Notes: generated by a model from the letters alone, not told the origin. A stretch of 64,000 bases of DNA from Rhodospirillales bacterium 70-18 (GCA_001899585.1 MKWE01000031.1:209168-273167); one strand, 5' to 3'. Shown: positions 50,113-59,582, counted from the first letter of the stretch. Made by a program: numbers and translations.

Positions 50113-51024
50113 ATGCAGGGCATTTTCATCGACGCGGGCGACGAGCTGGCGGAGGTTTTCGCCAAGGTGAGGCTGGCGGACGACCCGCCGGTGGTGGTGA
50201 ACCGGCAGGAACACGTGGCCGCCGCCGACCTGCCGCGCCTGCTGGCCGGCCAGGATTTCGTGCTGAACGACCACAGCCACATGCCCACCGCCGCGATGGT
50301 CACCTGCGTCGGCCTGAAGCACGTGATCTTCCTGGGCACCGGCGCGCGCAGCTACATGAACCCCGAGGAGCTGGCGAAGCTCGGCATCACCGTCCACATC
50401 ATCAAGGGCTATGGCGACACCGCCGTGGGCGAGCACGCGATCGCGCTGATGTGGGCCGGCGCCCGCGGGCTGGCGCTGATGGACCGCGGCGTGCGCGCCG
50501 GCGGCTGGCCGCGCACCGAGGGCATGCAGCTCACCGGCAAGACGCTGGGACTGCTGGGCTTCGGCGGCATCGCGGCCGAGGTGGCGCGGATCGCCCACGG
50601 CTCGGGCATGCGGGTGCTGGCCTGGAACCGCTCGCCCAAGGCCGCGCCGGGGGTGACCTTCGTGGACCTCGACACGCTGCTGGCCGAAAGCCATGTGCTC
50701 AGCATCCACCTGCTGCTGAACGACGAGACGCGCGGCTTCCTCTCGGCCGAGCGGATCGCCCGGCTGCGGCCCGGCGTGCTGCTGGTCAACACCGCCCGCG
50801 GTGCCGTGATCGACGAGCCGGCGATGATCGCCGCACTGCGCAGCGGCCAGATCGGCCACGCGGCGCTGGACGTGTTCACCGAGGAGCCGCTCCCGGCCGG
50901 GCACGAACTCGCCAGGCTGGAGAACGTGACCCTCTCGGCCCACAGCGCCTTCCGCACCCCCGAGGCCAGCGAGACGCTGCTGCGCCGGGCGCTGGACATC
51001 GCGCGGCGGGTCAGCGGGATGTAG
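50113..51024 (+). CDS. D-2-hydroxyacid dehydrogenase (NAD)
   Basis: A 303-residue dehydrogenase. NAD motif LGLLGFGGIAAEVARIAH, catalytic Arg region NTARGAVIDE, Glu region DVFTEEPLP and catalytic His in LSAHSAFRTPE are all present. KGYGDTAVGEHAIALMWAGAR is the interdomain helix. It is a phosphoglycerate dehydrogenase-like enzyme; actual 2-hydroxy acid unknown. Divergent from the PBP gene. The stop is followed directly by repeat copy 2. Confidence 0.9.
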   Translation: MQGIFIDAGDELAEVFAKVRLADDPPVVVNRQEHVAAADLPRLLAGQDFVLNDHSHMPTAAMVTCVGLKHVIFLGTGARSYMNPEELAKLGITVHIIKGYGDTAVGEHAIALMWAGARGLALMDRGVRAGGWPRTEGMQLTGKTLGLLGFGGIAAEVARIAHGSGMRVLAWNRSPKAAPGVTFVDLDTLLAESHVLSIHLLLNDETRGFLSAERIARLRPGVLLVNTARGAVIDEPAMIAALRSGQIGHAALDVFTEEPLPAGHELARLENVTLSAHSAFRTPEASETLLRRALDIARRVSGM

Positions 51025-51123
51025 CGCGTGATGACCGCGGGTGGAACCACCGGAGGTTTGAACCACGCGATGAAACGAGACGCTCGAGCGTGATGACCGC
51101 TTCTTTCGGCGCTCATCGCGCTC
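51025..51123. repeat. Two-hairpin repeat, copy 2
   Basis: GCGTGATGACCGCGGGTGG...CCACGC then GAGCGTGATGACCGC-TTCTTTC-GGCGCTCATCGCGCTC. It matches copy 1 in order and spacing, with scattered changes. The stem is less perfect than copy 1. The last three sense codons and the stop of the convergent glycosyltransferase are inside its right arm. Confidence 0.88.
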
Positions 51124-52240
51124 CAGCCGCCCAGTCGGCGATCCGCCGGGCGTTGCCGGCCCAGGTATAGTCGCGCGCCACCAGCTCGGCGCGGGCGGCG
51201 GCACCCAGGCGCAGGCGCAGGGCCGGATCGTCGATCAGGCGCTGGATCGCCCGCCACATCGCGCCGTCCTCGTCCGGGTCGAACAGCAGCGCGGTGCGCT
51301 CGTGCTCTAGCAACTCGCGGATGTTCGGCTGGTCGGGGGCGACGATGGCGCGGCCGGCGGCCATGTAGTCGAAGATCTTCAGCGGCGAGGCGTAGGGCAC
51401 CACTTTCGGCTGCAACGCGATGTCGAACCCGGCGACGTGACCGGGCACCTCGGCATGGTCCACCAGGCCGGTGAAGCGCACCCGCGCGGCGATGCCGAGT
51501 TCGGCGGCCAGCGCCTCCAGCTCGGGCCGGGCTGGGCCGTCACCGATCACCGTCAGGCCGACCGCCTGGGGGCCGGTCTGGGCGGCGATGGCGCGCAGCA
51601 CCGCGTCCATGCCGTGCCAGCTGCGCACGAAGCCGACGAAGCCGAGCACGACCACCTCCGGCGCCGGACGCGCCGCCGGCTCGGGGAAGCGCTCCAGCAC
51701 GATGCCGTTCGGCACCACCTCGATCCGCTCGCGGGGCACGCCGGCGGCCGCGATGATGTCGCGCAGCACGCCGGTGACCGGCAGCACCCGGTCCGCCGCG
51801 CGCCAGACATACCGCTCCAGCGCGTGCGCCAGCCGGCGCAGCCGCAGGCCGCCGAAGCGGATGCGCTCATCGGCCAGCGGCGAATTCACCTCCAGCACGA
51901 AGGGCAGCCGGCGGCGGCGGGCGAGCCAGGTGCCGGCCAGATAGTACAGGTTGTAGCGCTCGTACAGCATATCGGGCCGGAAGCCGTCGCAGGCGCGGGC
52001 CAGCCGCCGATAGGCCGGCAGGTTGTAGGCCAGTTCCGCCAGTTCCCCGGCCGCCCCCGGCAGCAGCCGGCGCAGCAGCGCCACCATCCGGCTCTCACCG
52101 CCGAAGCCGGACTCGGCGTAGAAGCCGGGGCCGACCACCAGCACCTCGTGCCCGGCGGCGCGGAAGGCGTGCACCAGTTCCTCCACATGCACGCTCTGCC
52201 CGTCCCGAGACTGGATCCGGTGGCTGTAGAGAATGCGCAT
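51113..52240 (-). CDS. GT4 family glycosyltransferase
   Basis: A 375-residue GT-B glycosyltransferase. N-terminal half starts MRILYSHRIQSRDGQSVHVEEL, and the C-terminal half has the nucleotide-sugar signature with VVLGFVGFVRSWHG, VIGDGPARPELEALAAELG and PLKIFDYMAAGRAIVAPDQP (E-x7-E equivalent region). A probable role in surface polysaccharide or lipid glycosylation. Stands alone, and its stop codon lies in the repeat hairpin at 51025-51123. Confidence 0.9.
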   Translation of the reverse strand: MRILYSHRIQSRDGQSVHVEELVHAFRAAGHEVLVVGPGFYAESGFGGESRMVALLRRLLPGAAGELAELAYNLPAYRRLARACDGFRPDMLYERYNLYYLAGTWLARRRRLPFVLEVNSPLADERIRFGGLRLRRLAHALERYVWRAADRVLPVTGVLRDIIAAAGVPRERIEVVPNGIVLERFPEPAARPAPEVVVLGFVGFVRSWHGMDAVLRAIAAQTGPQAVGLTVIGDGPARPELEALAAELGIAARVRFTGLVDHAEVPGHVAGFDIALQPKVVPYASPLKIFDYMAAGRAIVAPDQPNIRELLEHERTALLFDPDEDGAMWRAIQRLIDDPALRLRLGAAARAELVARDYTWAGNARRIADWAAGAR

Positions 52241-52339
52241 ACGGTCCGCCCCTCGCCCCGCCGGCGTGGCGGGCGCGGGCGAACCTGCCTTAGCCGCGCC
52301 GGATTTGGAAGGGTCGCGGACCGGTCATGGCTGGTTCCG

Positions 52340-52372
52340 GGTCATACGTGATCCCAGGTCATACGTGATCGT
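52340..52372. repeat. Direct repeat at the paaE 3' end
   Basis: GGTCATACGTGATC occurs at 52340-52353 and 52358-52371, 4 bp apart. The second copy codes for the last residues and stop of PaaE; the first would repeat the same stop after an extension. Probably a slippage duplication. Confidence 0.75.
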
Positions 52373-53447
52373 AGTCCACCACCACGCGCGGGCTGGTCGG
52401 GCGGGCCTGGCAGGTGAGCACGTAGCCGGCCGCCAGTTCCCAGGGTTCCAGCGCGTAGTTCAGCGCCATCTCGGCGGTGCCTTCCAGCAGCCTGGCGCGG
52501 CAGGTGGAACACATGCCGCCCTTGCAGGCGAACGGCAGGTCCATGCCGGCGCGCAGCGCGGCGTCCAGGATCGCCTCGCCGGCCGCCACCGGCACGTCGC
52601 GACGCTTGCCGTCGACGATCAGCGAGGCGACATGCGCGGGCGGGGCATCCGGCGCCACCGGGGGCGCCGGGCGCGGCCGCCCGCCGAGCGCCGAGACGAA
52701 GCGCTCCACATGGATCGCCGCCGGCGGCAGGCCGAGTTCGGCCAGCGTGGCCGGCAGCGTGGCGAGCATCTCCTCCGGGCCGCAGACGAAGGCGTGGTCC
52801 ACCGCCGCCGCCGGCACCAGCGTGCGCAGCAGCAGGCGCGCCTTGTCGGCGTCCAACCTGCCGTTCAGCACCGGCACGTCCTGCTCCTCGCGGCTCAGCA
52901 CGTGGAACACCGAGAGACGGTCGAGGAAACGGTCCTTCAGCGCCTCCAGCTCCTCCAGGAACAGCACCTCGGCGCTGGAGCGGTTGCCGTAGAACAGGAA
53001 GAAGCGGCTGCGCGGCTCGCCCGCCAGCACCCCGCGCAAGATGGACAGCACGGGGGTGATGCCGGAGCCGGCGGCGAAGGCCACGTGCACCCGGCCGTCG
53101 CCGGGCGCGCCGGCCAGGCCGAAGCGGCCGGTGGGGGTCATCACGTCCAGCTCCAGGCCCGGCCGCGCGGCGGCGCAGAGCCAGGTGGAGAACAGCCCGC
53201 CCGCCACCCGCTTCACCGCGATGCGCGGGGCGGGGTCGTCCGGCGCCGAACACAGAGAGTAGGAGCGCCGCACCTCCTCGCCCTCCAGCGTGGCGCGCAG
53301 GGTGAGGTACTGGCCCGGCGAGAAGCGGTATTCGCCGGCCAGCGGCGGCGGCACCGCGAAGGCGATGGAAACCGCGTCCGCCGTCTCCTGCCGCACGTCG
53401 GCGATGGCCAGGCGATGAAACCGCGGCGGGCGGGTCAGCGAATTCAT
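52359..53447 (-). CDS. paaE: Phenylacetyl-CoA epoxidase reductase PaaE
   Basis: A 362-residue electron transfer protein. FAD site RRSYSLCSAP, NAD site AAGSGITPVLSILRG and C-terminal 2Fe-2S ferredoxin CKGGMCSTCRAR with a later Cys in VLTCQA. It passes electrons from NADPH to the PaaABCD oxygenase. ATG 53447 chosen because it lies 4 bp after paaD and gives a normal N-terminus (MNSLTRPPRFHRL); an upstream ATG at 53471 would overlap paaD. Confidence 0.96.
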   Translation of the reverse strand: MNSLTRPPRFHRLAIADVRQETADAVSIAFAVPPPLAGEYRFSPGQYLTLRATLEGEEVRRSYSLCSAPDDPAPRIAVKRVAGGLFSTWLCAAARPGLELDVMTPTGRFGLAGAPGDGRVHVAFAAGSGITPVLSILRGVLAGEPRSRFFLFYGNRSSAEVLFLEELEALKDRFLDRLSVFHVLSREEQDVPVLNGRLDADKARLLLRTLVPAAAVDHAFVCGPEEMLATLPATLAELGLPPAAIHVERFVSALGGRPRPAPPVAPDAPPAHVASLIVDGKRRDVPVAAGEAILDAALRAGMDLPFACKGGMCSTCRARLLEGTAEMALNYALEPWELAAGYVLTCQARPTSPRVVVDYDHV

Positions 53448-53451
53448 CGGC

Positions 53452-53943
53452 TCAATGGCACTTGAAGGCATCGAACGGCTCCCGGCAGGCGCGGCAGCGC
53501 CACAGCGCCTTGCAGGCGGTGGAGCCGAATTCGGCGATCTGCTCGGTATCGCCCGAGCCGCAGCGCGGGCAGGCGACCTGCTCGACGCCGAACAGCGCCC
53601 GCCGGCCGCCGCCCGGCGGCGGCGGGGCGATGCCGTATTCGGCCAGCTTGCGGCGGCCGGCCTGGCTCAGCCAGTCGGTGGTCCAGGCCGGCGACAGCAC
53701 CGTGGTCACCAGCGCCTCGCCCAGCCCGGCGCGGGCGAGGGCGAGGCGGATTTCCGCGGCGATCATGTGCATCGCCGGGCAGCCGGAATAGGTGGGCGTG
53801 ATGACCACCTCCACCCGCCCCCCGGCGACCCGGACATCGCGCAGCACGCCGAGATCGGCGATCGACAGCACCGGGATCTCGGGATCGACGACGGCGGCTG
53901 CGGCCTCCCAGGCGCGGGCGCGCAGGGTCTCGGCGGCGGTCAT
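53452..53943 (-). CDS. paaD: Phenylacetate degradation protein PaaD (MIP18/SufT-like)
   Basis: A 163-residue protein with a MIP18-like domain (DPEIPVLSIADLGVLRDV, TPTYSGCPAMHMI) and a C-terminal zinc ribbon (CPRCGSGD, ACKALWRCRAC). PaaD is needed for maturation of the epoxidase iron centre. Its ATG overlaps the paaC stop (TGATG); an ATG two codons upstream at 53949 is an alternative. Confidence 0.95.
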   Translation of the reverse strand: MTAAETLRARAWEAAAAVVDPEIPVLSIADLGVLRDVRVAGGRVEVVITPTYSGCPAMHMIAAEIRLALARAGLGEALVTTVLSPAWTTDWLSQAGRRKLAEYGIAPPPPGGGRRALFGVEQVACPRCGSGDTEQIAEFGSTACKALWRCRACREPFDAFKCH

Positions 53944-54716
53944 CACCATACCGCCCCCGGAATGCTGCGCTGGACGTGCTGCAACTCGGCCAGCAGATAG
54001 CCCATATGTTCGCTGTGACGGCCCTGGCGGCCGCCCTGCTGCATCCAGCCATCCTCCGGCATGGCCAGCGTCGCCTGCGCCAGCACCCGCGCCACCATCG
54101 CCCGCCAGCCGGGGCGCAGGCCGGACGGGTCGATGCCCTCGCCCGCCTCGATCGCCGCCCGCTCCACGGCGTCGACGGCGAACATCTCGCCGGTATAGGG
54201 CCACAGCGCGTCCAGCGCCGCGGCGGCGCGGGCGTGGCTCTCCCCGGTGCCGTCGCCCAGGCGGACCACCCATTCGCCGGCATGGCGCAGGTGGTAGGCC
54301 ATCTCCTTCTCCGCCTTGGCGGCGATCGCGGCCAGGGTGGCGTCGCGCGAGGCCATCATCGCCGTCCAGTACGGCAGGGCGAAGGCGGCGTAGAGGAACT
54401 GGCGGAGCATCGTCGCCGCGAAGTCGCCGTTCGGCTGCTCCACCAGCAGCAGGTTGACATAGGCCCGCTCGTCGCGGCGATAGGCGAAATCGTCCTCGTC
54501 GTGCCCGGCCGCCTCCAGCGTGCCGGCATGGGCGTAGAGCGACCGGGCCTGGCCAATCAGGTCCAGCCCCATGTTCGCCAGCGCCATGTCCTCCTCCATC
54601 ATCGGCGCATGGCCGCACCACTCGGACAGGCGATGGCCGAGGATCAGCGCGTCATCGGCCCGGCGCAGCACGTACTGCACCGGCGGCGACGGCGCGACCT
54701 GGATGGAACCCGGCAT
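53943..54716 (-). CDS. paaC: Phenylacetyl-CoA epoxidase structural subunit PaaC
   Basis: A 257-residue ferritin-like protein, the structural partner of Paa[35 protein letters not shown] is the PaaC signature. ATG 54716 follows GAGGGAACCGCC, an ideal ribosome site; a GTG at 54752 overlapping the paaB stop is less likely. It has lost most di-iron ligands, as usual in PaaC. Confidence 0.95.
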   Translation of the reverse strand: MPGSIQVAPSPPVQYVLRRADDALILGHRLSEWCGHAPMMEEDMALANMGLDLIGQARSLYAHAGTLEAAGHDEDDFAYRRDERAYVNLLLVEQPNGDFAATMLRQFLYAAFALPYWTAMMASRDATLAAIAAKAEKEMAYHLRHAGEWVVRLGDGTGESHARAAAALDALWPYTGEMFAVDAVERAAIEAGEGIDPSGLRPGWRAMVARVLAQATLAMPEDGWMQQGGRQGRHSEHMGYLLAELQHVQRSIPGAVW

Positions 54717-54748
54717 GGCGGCGGTTCCCTCGCGTGACGGCACGTGCG

Positions 54749-55036
54749 TCACATATGCCCGACCTCGTCGGGGATCTCGTAGAAGGTGGGGTGGCGGTAG
54801 ATCTTGGAGGCCGCCGGCTCGAACAGCATGCCCTGGTCGGCCGGGTCGGAGGCGGTGATGGCGTTGGACGGCACCACCCAGATGGAGATGCCCTCGCCGC
54901 GCCGGGTGAACAGGTCGCGCGCCGCCTGCAACGCCAATGCGGCGTCGGTGGCGTGCAGCGAGCCGACATGCTTGTGGCTGAGGCCGTTGCGGGAGCGGAG
55001 GAACACCTCCCAGAGCGGGATCGCGGCGGTCGGCAT
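54749..55036 (-). CDS. paaB: Phenylacetyl-CoA epoxidase subunit PaaB
   Basis: A 95-residue subunit with [24 protein letters not shown], the PaaB signature, and EIPDEVGHM at the end. It bridges PaaAC dimers. Preceded by GGAGG. It lies 15 bp after paaA and 32 bp before paaC in a single operon. Confidence 0.96.
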   Translation of the reverse strand: MPTAAIPLWEVFLRSRNGLSHKHVGSLHATDAALALQAARDLFTRRGEGISIWVVPSNAITASDPADQGMLFEPAASKIYRHPTFYEIPDEVGHM

Positions 55037-55051
55037 GGGGTTTCCTCCGGC

Positions 55052-56035
55052 TCAGGCGGCCGCCTGGCGGCGCTTGGCGGCATGGGCGAGGGCGGCGTCG
55101 CGGACCCAGCCGCCCGCCTCATGCGCGCGGCGGCGGGCGGCCAGGCGCTCGCGGTTGCAGGGGCCGTTGCCGGCCAGCACCCGCCTGAACTCGTCCCAGT
55201 CGATCGGCCCCGGCCGCCAATGGCCGGCCTCGGCGTCGAACCGCAGCGCCGGGTCGGGGATGGCGAGGCCGAGGAAATGCGCCTGCGGCACCGTGGCGTC
55301 GATGAATTTCTGCCGCAGCTCGTCGTTGGAGAAACGCTTGATCTTCCAGCGCGTGGACTGGTCGCTGTGCTGGCTCTCGCCGTCGGGCGGGCCGAACATC
55401 ATCAGGCAGGGCCACCACCAGCGGTCCAGCGCGTCCTGCGCCATCGCCTGCTGCGCGGCGTTGCCCCGGCTGAGCGTGAGCATGATCTCGTAGCCCTGGC
55501 GCTGGTGGAAGCTCTCCTCCTTGCAGACGCGGATCATGGCGCGCGCATAGGGGCCATAGGAGCAGCGGCAGAGCGGGATCTGGTTCATGATCGCCGCGCC
55601 ATCGACCAGCCAGCCGATCGCGCCGATATCGGCCCAGGTGAGGGTCGGGTAGTTGAAGATTGAGGAATATTTCGCCCGTCCGGCCAGCAACTGGTCCACC
55701 AGCTGCTCGCGCGCGCTGCCCAGCGTCTCGGCTGCGGCATACAGATAGAGCCCGTGGCCGCACTCGTCCTGCACCTTGGCCAGCAGGGCCGCCTTGCGGC
55801 GCAGCGAGGGCGCGCGGGTGATCCAGTTGCCTTCCGGCAGCATGCCGACGATTTCGGAATGCGCGTGCTGGGAGATCTGGCGCGTCAGCGTCCGCCGGTA
55901 GGCCTCGGGCATCCAGTCATTGGGCTCGATGCGCTCGTCCGCGTCGATGCGCGCCTGGAAACGGGCCATGGCGACGGCTTCGTCCGGCCCGGTCTCGGCG
56001 GCCTCCGGGGCGGCATTCAGGGCCTGCGTGTACAT
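55052..56035 (-). CDS. paaA: Phenylacetyl-CoA epoxidase catalytic subunit PaaA
   Basis: A 327-residue ferritin-like oxygenase subunit. Di-iron ligands lie in [17 protein letters not shown] and [17 protein letters not shown], both Glu-x2-His pairs. PaaA epoxidises the ring of phenylacetyl-CoA. First gene of paaABCDE; paaK, paaG, paaH, paaJ and paaZ are not here, so the rest of the pathway must be elsewhere. Confidence 0.97.
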   Translation of the reverse strand: MYTQALNAAPEAAETGPDEAVAMARFQARIDADERIEPNDWMPEAYRRTLTRQISQHAHSEIVGMLPEGNWITRAPSLRRKAALLAKVQDECGHGLYLYAAAETLGSAREQLVDQLLAGRAKYSSIFNYPTLTWADIGAIGWLVDGAAIMNQIPLCRCSYGPYARAMIRVCKEESFHQRQGYEIMLTLSRGNAAQQAMAQDALDRWWWPCLMMFGPPDGESQHSDQSTRWKIKRFSNDELRQKFIDATVPQAHFLGLAIPDPALRFDAEAGHWRPGPIDWDEFRRVLAGNGPCNRERLAARRRAHEAGGWVRDAALAHAAKRRQAAA

Positions 56036-56060
56036 CGCGGTCTCCCTTCGCTGCGGCGCA

Positions 56061-56104
56061 TGTTATGTCACCAAATTCTCTATGGCAAGGAATTTTGGTA
56101 ACAT
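56061..56104. promoter_or_regulatory. Palindromic operator between paaA and the P450 gene
   Basis: TGTCACCAAATTC on the left and, on the opposite strand, TGTTACCAAAATTC on the right, separated by about 11 bp, form a 40-bp imperfect palindrome in an AT-rich island. It is placed midway between divergent paaABCDE and the P450 gene. This looks like a dimeric TetR-type (PaaR-like) site, but no regulator gene is nearby. Repression lifted by phenylacetyl-CoA is a reasonable hypothesis. Confidence 0.7.
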
Positions 56105-56173
56105 TTCCCCGTCCGCGATCCACCGCTGCGTTTCCATCGGGGCCGTGCCACACTGCCCGGCGAGGAGACCGCC

Positions 56174-57376
56174 ATGGCCAACGCGCCGCCCGTCACCGTG
56201 CCGGAACTGGACCTCGATCCGTTCGCCCCGGCCTTCTTCGACGACCCGTACCCGGGCCACACCGCGGTGCGCGAGACCGCGTCGGTGGTGATGCTCAGGC
56301 CCCATGGCTGCTTCGCCACCGGCCGGCATGCCGAAATCCGCGCGATGCTGGACAACTGGCAGGACTACGTGTCCGGCCGCGGCGTCGGCATCACCGACTA
56401 CGCCCATGCCCCGCCGTTGCGCGGCCCGGGCATGCTGCTGGAAACCGACCCGCCGGTGCACACCAGGCGCCGGGCGGTGGTGAACAAGGTGCTCTCGCCG
56501 GCCGTGGTGCGCGCCCTGCGCGCGCCCTTCGCCGCCGCGGCCGAGCGCATCGTCGGCCGCGCCGTGGCGATGGGGCGCTGCGACGGCATCGCCGACCTCG
56601 CCGAGGCCTACCCCCTCGCCGTCTTCCCCGACGCGCTGGGCATGCCCGCGCAGGGGCGGGAGAACCTGCTGCCGTTCGGCAGCTTCGTGTTCAACGCGAT
56701 GGGCCCCAACAACGCCCTGCTGCAAGCCTCGTTGGCCGAATTGCCGCCGCTGGCCGCCTGGGTCACCACCCAGTCGCGGCGCGAGGCGCTGGCCCCGGGC
56801 GGCTTCGGCATGGCCCTGCACGAAGCCGCCGACGCCGGCGACATCACGCCGGAGGAAGCCGCCCTGCTGGTGCGCGCCCTGCTCTCGGCGGGCGTGGACA
56901 CCACGGTGAACGCGATCGGCGCGGCGCTGTATTGCCTGGCCCGCTTCCCGGCCGAGTGGGACCGCCTGCGCGCCCAGCCCAGCCACGCCCGCAACGCCTT
57001 CGAGGAGGCGATCCGATACGAATGCCCGGTGCAGACCTTCTTCCGCACCACCGCCCGCCCGGTGGAGCTTGGCGGCACGCCGATCCCCGAGGGCAGCAAG
57101 GTGCTGATGTTCCTGGCCGCCGCCAACCGCGACCCGCGCCGCTGGGACGATCCGGACCGCTACGATATCACCCGCCCGACCGCCGGCCATGTCGGCTTCG
57201 GCGCCGGCATCCATATGTGCGTGGGCCAGGTGCTGGCGCGGCTGGAGGGCGAGGCGGTGCTGACGGCGCTGGCCCGGCGGGTGGCGCGCATCGAGATCAC
57301 CGACACCCCGGTCCGCCGCCACAACAACACGCTGCGGGGCCTGGCGACCCTGCCGCTGCGCCTGCATCCTGCCTGA
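56174..57376 (+). CDS. Cytochrome P450, CYP199-like
   Basis: A 400-residue soluble P450. The haem ligand is Cys349 in GFGAGIHMCVGQ, the I-helix oxygen groove is SAGVDTTVNAIGA and the ExxR pair is in EEAIRYECPVQTFFRTTARP. FVFNAMGPNN and PVQTFFRTT resemble CYP199 enzymes that demethylate para-substituted benzoates. No ferredoxin or reductase gene is adjacent, so redox partners would be shared. Divergent from paaA. Confidence 0.9.
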   Translation: MANAPPVTVPELDLDPFAPAFFDDPYPGHTAVRETASVVMLRPHGCFATGRHAEIRAMLDNWQDYVSGRGVGITDYAHAPPLRGPGMLLETDPPVHTRRRAVVNKVLSPAVVRALRAPFAAAAERIVGRAVAMGRCDGIADLAEAYPLAVFPDALGMPAQGRENLLPFGSFVFNAMGPNNALLQASLAELPPLAAWVTTQSRREALAPGGFGMALHEAADAGDITPEEAALLVRALLSAGVDTTVNAIGAALYCLARFPAEWDRLRAQPSHARNAFEEAIRYECPVQTFFRTTARPVELGGTPIPEGSKVLMFLAAANRDPRRWDDPDRYDITRPTAGHVGFGAGIHMCVGQVLARLEGEAVLTALARRVARIEITDTPVRRHNNTLRGLATLPLRLHPA

Positions 57377-57406
57377 AGGGGAGAAAACCGTTCGAAAGGG
57401 GGGAGA

Positions 57407-57482
57407 TGGTGGAGCCAAGCGGGATCGAACCGCTGACCTCCTGAATGCCATTCAGGCGCTCTCCCAGCTGAGCTATGGCCCC
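57407..57482 (-). tRNA. tRNA-Ala (GGC)
   Basis: Read on the minus strand, 76 nt from GGGGCCATAGCTCAGCTGGG to the encoded CCA end. Anticodon stem CCTGA/TCAGG encloses ATGGCAT, giving anticodon GGC. The T-arm has GGTTCGATCC. All four stems pair. Confidence 0.98.
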
Positions 57483-57584
57483 ACTCTCATCCAGCCCCCG
57501 CTGGTTCGGGGGTGTCCCCTTGTCGGGGAGGCGCGCATATAACCCCCCGGGCAGCGACGGGCAAGCCCCTCCGGCACGGATCGC

Positions 57585-58148
57585 ATGCAAAACCCGCTAT
57601 GGCACCCCTCCGACGAAGCGATGGCCGCCAGCAACATCGCGGCCTTCATCGAATGGCTGCGCGCCGGCGGCCGGCACAGCCCCGCCGGGCCGGCCGGCGT
57701 CGCCGCCTGGGCGCAGGCCGAACCCGCCGCCTTCGCCCGCGCGATCAGCGATTTCGCCGGGCTGGACCCGGCCTTGGGCTATGCGGAAAACCTCGCGCGG
57801 GCCGCCACCGGGCGGGTGGTGCTGCTGCGGCCGGCCGGCCGGCGGGAGATCGCCGCCGCGGCGCTGTCCGGCCCCGGCCTGCCCGCCCGCATCGCCGCCA
57901 TGCTCAAGGCGGGATGCTCGGGCATGCTGCCCGCCCAGGCGGCCGACCACCTGCTGTGGTTCGACCTGCGCCCGGACGAGCGCCTGCTGTGGGCCGGTGG
58001 TCTCATCGACCCGTGGCCCCTGGGCGCCCTGCTGGCCGGCGCCACGCTGATCCTGTGCGACCCCGCACCGGCCGACCCGCAAGCGGCGGCGGCGCGCGAG
58101 GGCGCGCGGCTGCTCAGGCGGCCTGCCGCAGGTCCGGCGACACGGTGA
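57585..58148 (+). pseudogene. Decayed acetoacetyl-CoA synthetase remnant
   Basis: An open frame of 187 codons whose pieces match, in order, acetoacetyl-CoA synthetase: N-terminal LWHPSDEAMAASNIAAFIEWLR, then LGYAENLARAA, then LLWFDLRPDERLLWAGGLIDPWP followed by GALLAGATLILCDPAP. The phosphate-binding loop, much of the intervening sequence and the whole C-terminal half are missing. The frame runs 35 bp into the convergent scoB gene, consistent with deletion damage. Either a pseudogene or a shortened non-catalytic relic. Confidence 0.72.
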
Positions 58149-58770
58149 ACGCCGCCTCGGTGGCCGCGCGCAGCTCGTCCAGCATCACGCCCGGCGCCAG
58201 TTCCAGCAGCACCATGCCGCCGCCCTTGCGGTCCACCGCGAACACCGCGAGGTCGGTCACCACCATGTCCACCACCCCCGCGCCGGTCAGCGGCAGGGTG
58301 CAGCGGTGCAGCAGCTTCGGCTTGCCGCCCGCGGTGTGCTCCATCAGCACCACCACGCGGCGCACGCCGGCCACCAGGTCCATCGCCCCGCCCATCCCCT
58401 TGACCATCTTGCCGGGGATCATCCAGTTCGCCAGGTCGCCGTTCTCGGCCACCTGCAGCGCGCCCAGGATCGAGATGTCGATATGCCCACCGCGCACCAT
58501 GGCAAAGCTGGCGGCGCTGTCGAAATAGCTGGTGGTCGGCAGCTCGGTGACCGTCTGCTTGCCGGCGTTGATGACGTCGGCGTCCTCCTCGCCCTCGAAC
58601 GGGTAGGGGCCGGTGCCCAGCATGCCGTTCTCGCTGTGCAACTGCACCTCGATCCCGTCCGGGATGTGGTTGGCCACCAGCGTGGGGATGCCGATGCCCA
58701 GGTTCACATAGAACCCGTCCTTCAGTTCGCGGGCGGCGCGGGCCGCCATCTGATCGCGCGTCCAGGGCAT
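58114..58770 (-). CDS. scoB: 3-oxoacid CoA-transferase subunit B
   Basis: A 218-residue CoA transferase beta subunit. The catalytic Glu lies in [14 protein letters not shown], where it forms the glutamyl-CoA thioester. [12 protein letters not shown] and MVVTDLAVF are typical. With ScoA it moves CoA from succinyl-CoA to acetoacetate. It follows scoA by 16 bp and overlaps the relic at 57585 tail to tail. Confidence 0.95.
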   Translation of the reverse strand: MPWTRDQMAARAARELKDGFYVNLGIGIPTLVANHIPDGIEVQLHSENGMLGTGPYPFEGEEDADVINAGKQTVTELPTTSYFDSAASFAMVRGGHIDISILGALQVAENGDLANWMIPGKMVKGMGGAMDLVAGVRRVVVLMEHTAGGKPKLLHRCTLPLTGAGVVDMVVTDLAVFAVDRKGGGMVLLELAPGVMLDELRAATEAAFTVSPDLRQAA

Positions 58771-58786
58771 ATGCTCTCTCCTCTGC

Positions 58787-59500
58787 TCAGGCCGCGACGC
58801 GCTTGCGCACGGTGCGCTGCTCGATGCGCTTGTGCACGTTGGCCAGCGGCACGATGCGCTTCACGAAGATGCCGGGGGTGATGATGTGGTCGGGGTCCAT
58901 ATCGCCCGGCTCCACCAGGTGCTCCACCTCGGCGATGGTCACCGCGGCGGCCGTGGCCATGATCGGATTGAAGTTCCGCGCGGTCTTGCGATAGACCAGA
59001 TTGCCCTCGGTATCGGCCTTCCAGGCGTGCACGATCGCCAAGTCGCCGCGGATGCCGCGCTCCATCACATAACGCTCGCCGTCGAACTCGCGCACTTCCT
59101 TGCCCTCGGCGATCTGGGTGCCGACGCCGGTCTTGGTGAAGAAGGCCGGGATGCCGGCGCCGCCGGCGCGGATGCGCTCCGCCAGCGTGCCCTGCGGGTT
59201 GAACTCGATCTCAAGTTCCCCGGCCAGGAACTGGCGGGCGAAGGTGGCGTTCTCGCCCACGTAGGAGCTGATCATCTTGCGGATCTGGCGGGTTTGCAGC
59301 AGCAGCCCCAGCCCGCCATCGTCCACGCCGGCGTTGTTGGAGACGAAGGTGAGGTCCTTCGCGCCGGAGAGCCGGATCGCCTCGATCAGCGCCGCCGGAA
59401 TGCCGCACAGGCCGAAGCCGCCGGCCAGGATGGTCATGCCGTCCCGGATCTGCCCCGCCAACGCGGCCACCGCGTCGGGATACACCTTGTTCACCGCCAT
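58787..59500 (-). CDS. scoA: 3-oxoacid CoA-transferase subunit A
   Basis: A 237-residue CoA transferase alpha subunit with [31 protein letters not shown] and [23 protein letters not shown], the SCOT/AtoD signatures. Acts in acetoacetate use, a product of leucine breakdown coded elsewhere in the window. ATG 59500 is chosen over an in-frame one at 59557 as it gives the family start. Confidence 0.95.
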   Translation of the reverse strand: MAVNKVYPDAVAALAGQIRDGMTILAGGFGLCGIPAALIEAIRLSGAKDLTFVSNNAGVDDGGLGLLLQTRQIRKMISSYVGENATFARQFLAGELEIEFNPQGTLAERIRAGGAGIPAFFTKTGVGTQIAEGKEVREFDGERYVMERGIRGDLAIVHAWKADTEGNLVYRKTARNFNPIMATAAAVTIAEVEHLVEPGDMDPDHIITPGIFVKRIVPLANVHKRIEQRTVRKRVAA

Positions 59501-59582
59501 GCCGGCCTCCTGTGCGCTGCGTTGGGGACGTTTGCCATTGTGGCGGCGGGGGTGCAAGCGGATGGGGGCGGGAGGGAAGGAT

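Noticed and set aside
53943..54752. PaaC starting at the GTG at 54752 overlapping paaB
   Set aside because: The ATG at 54716 has a strong GAGGGA site and gives the normal PaaC length.
57407..58148. tRNA-Ala as attachment site of an integrated element, given the adjacent decayed gene
   Set aside because: No integrase, no second copy of the tRNA 3' end nearby, and neighbours are ordinary metabolic genes.
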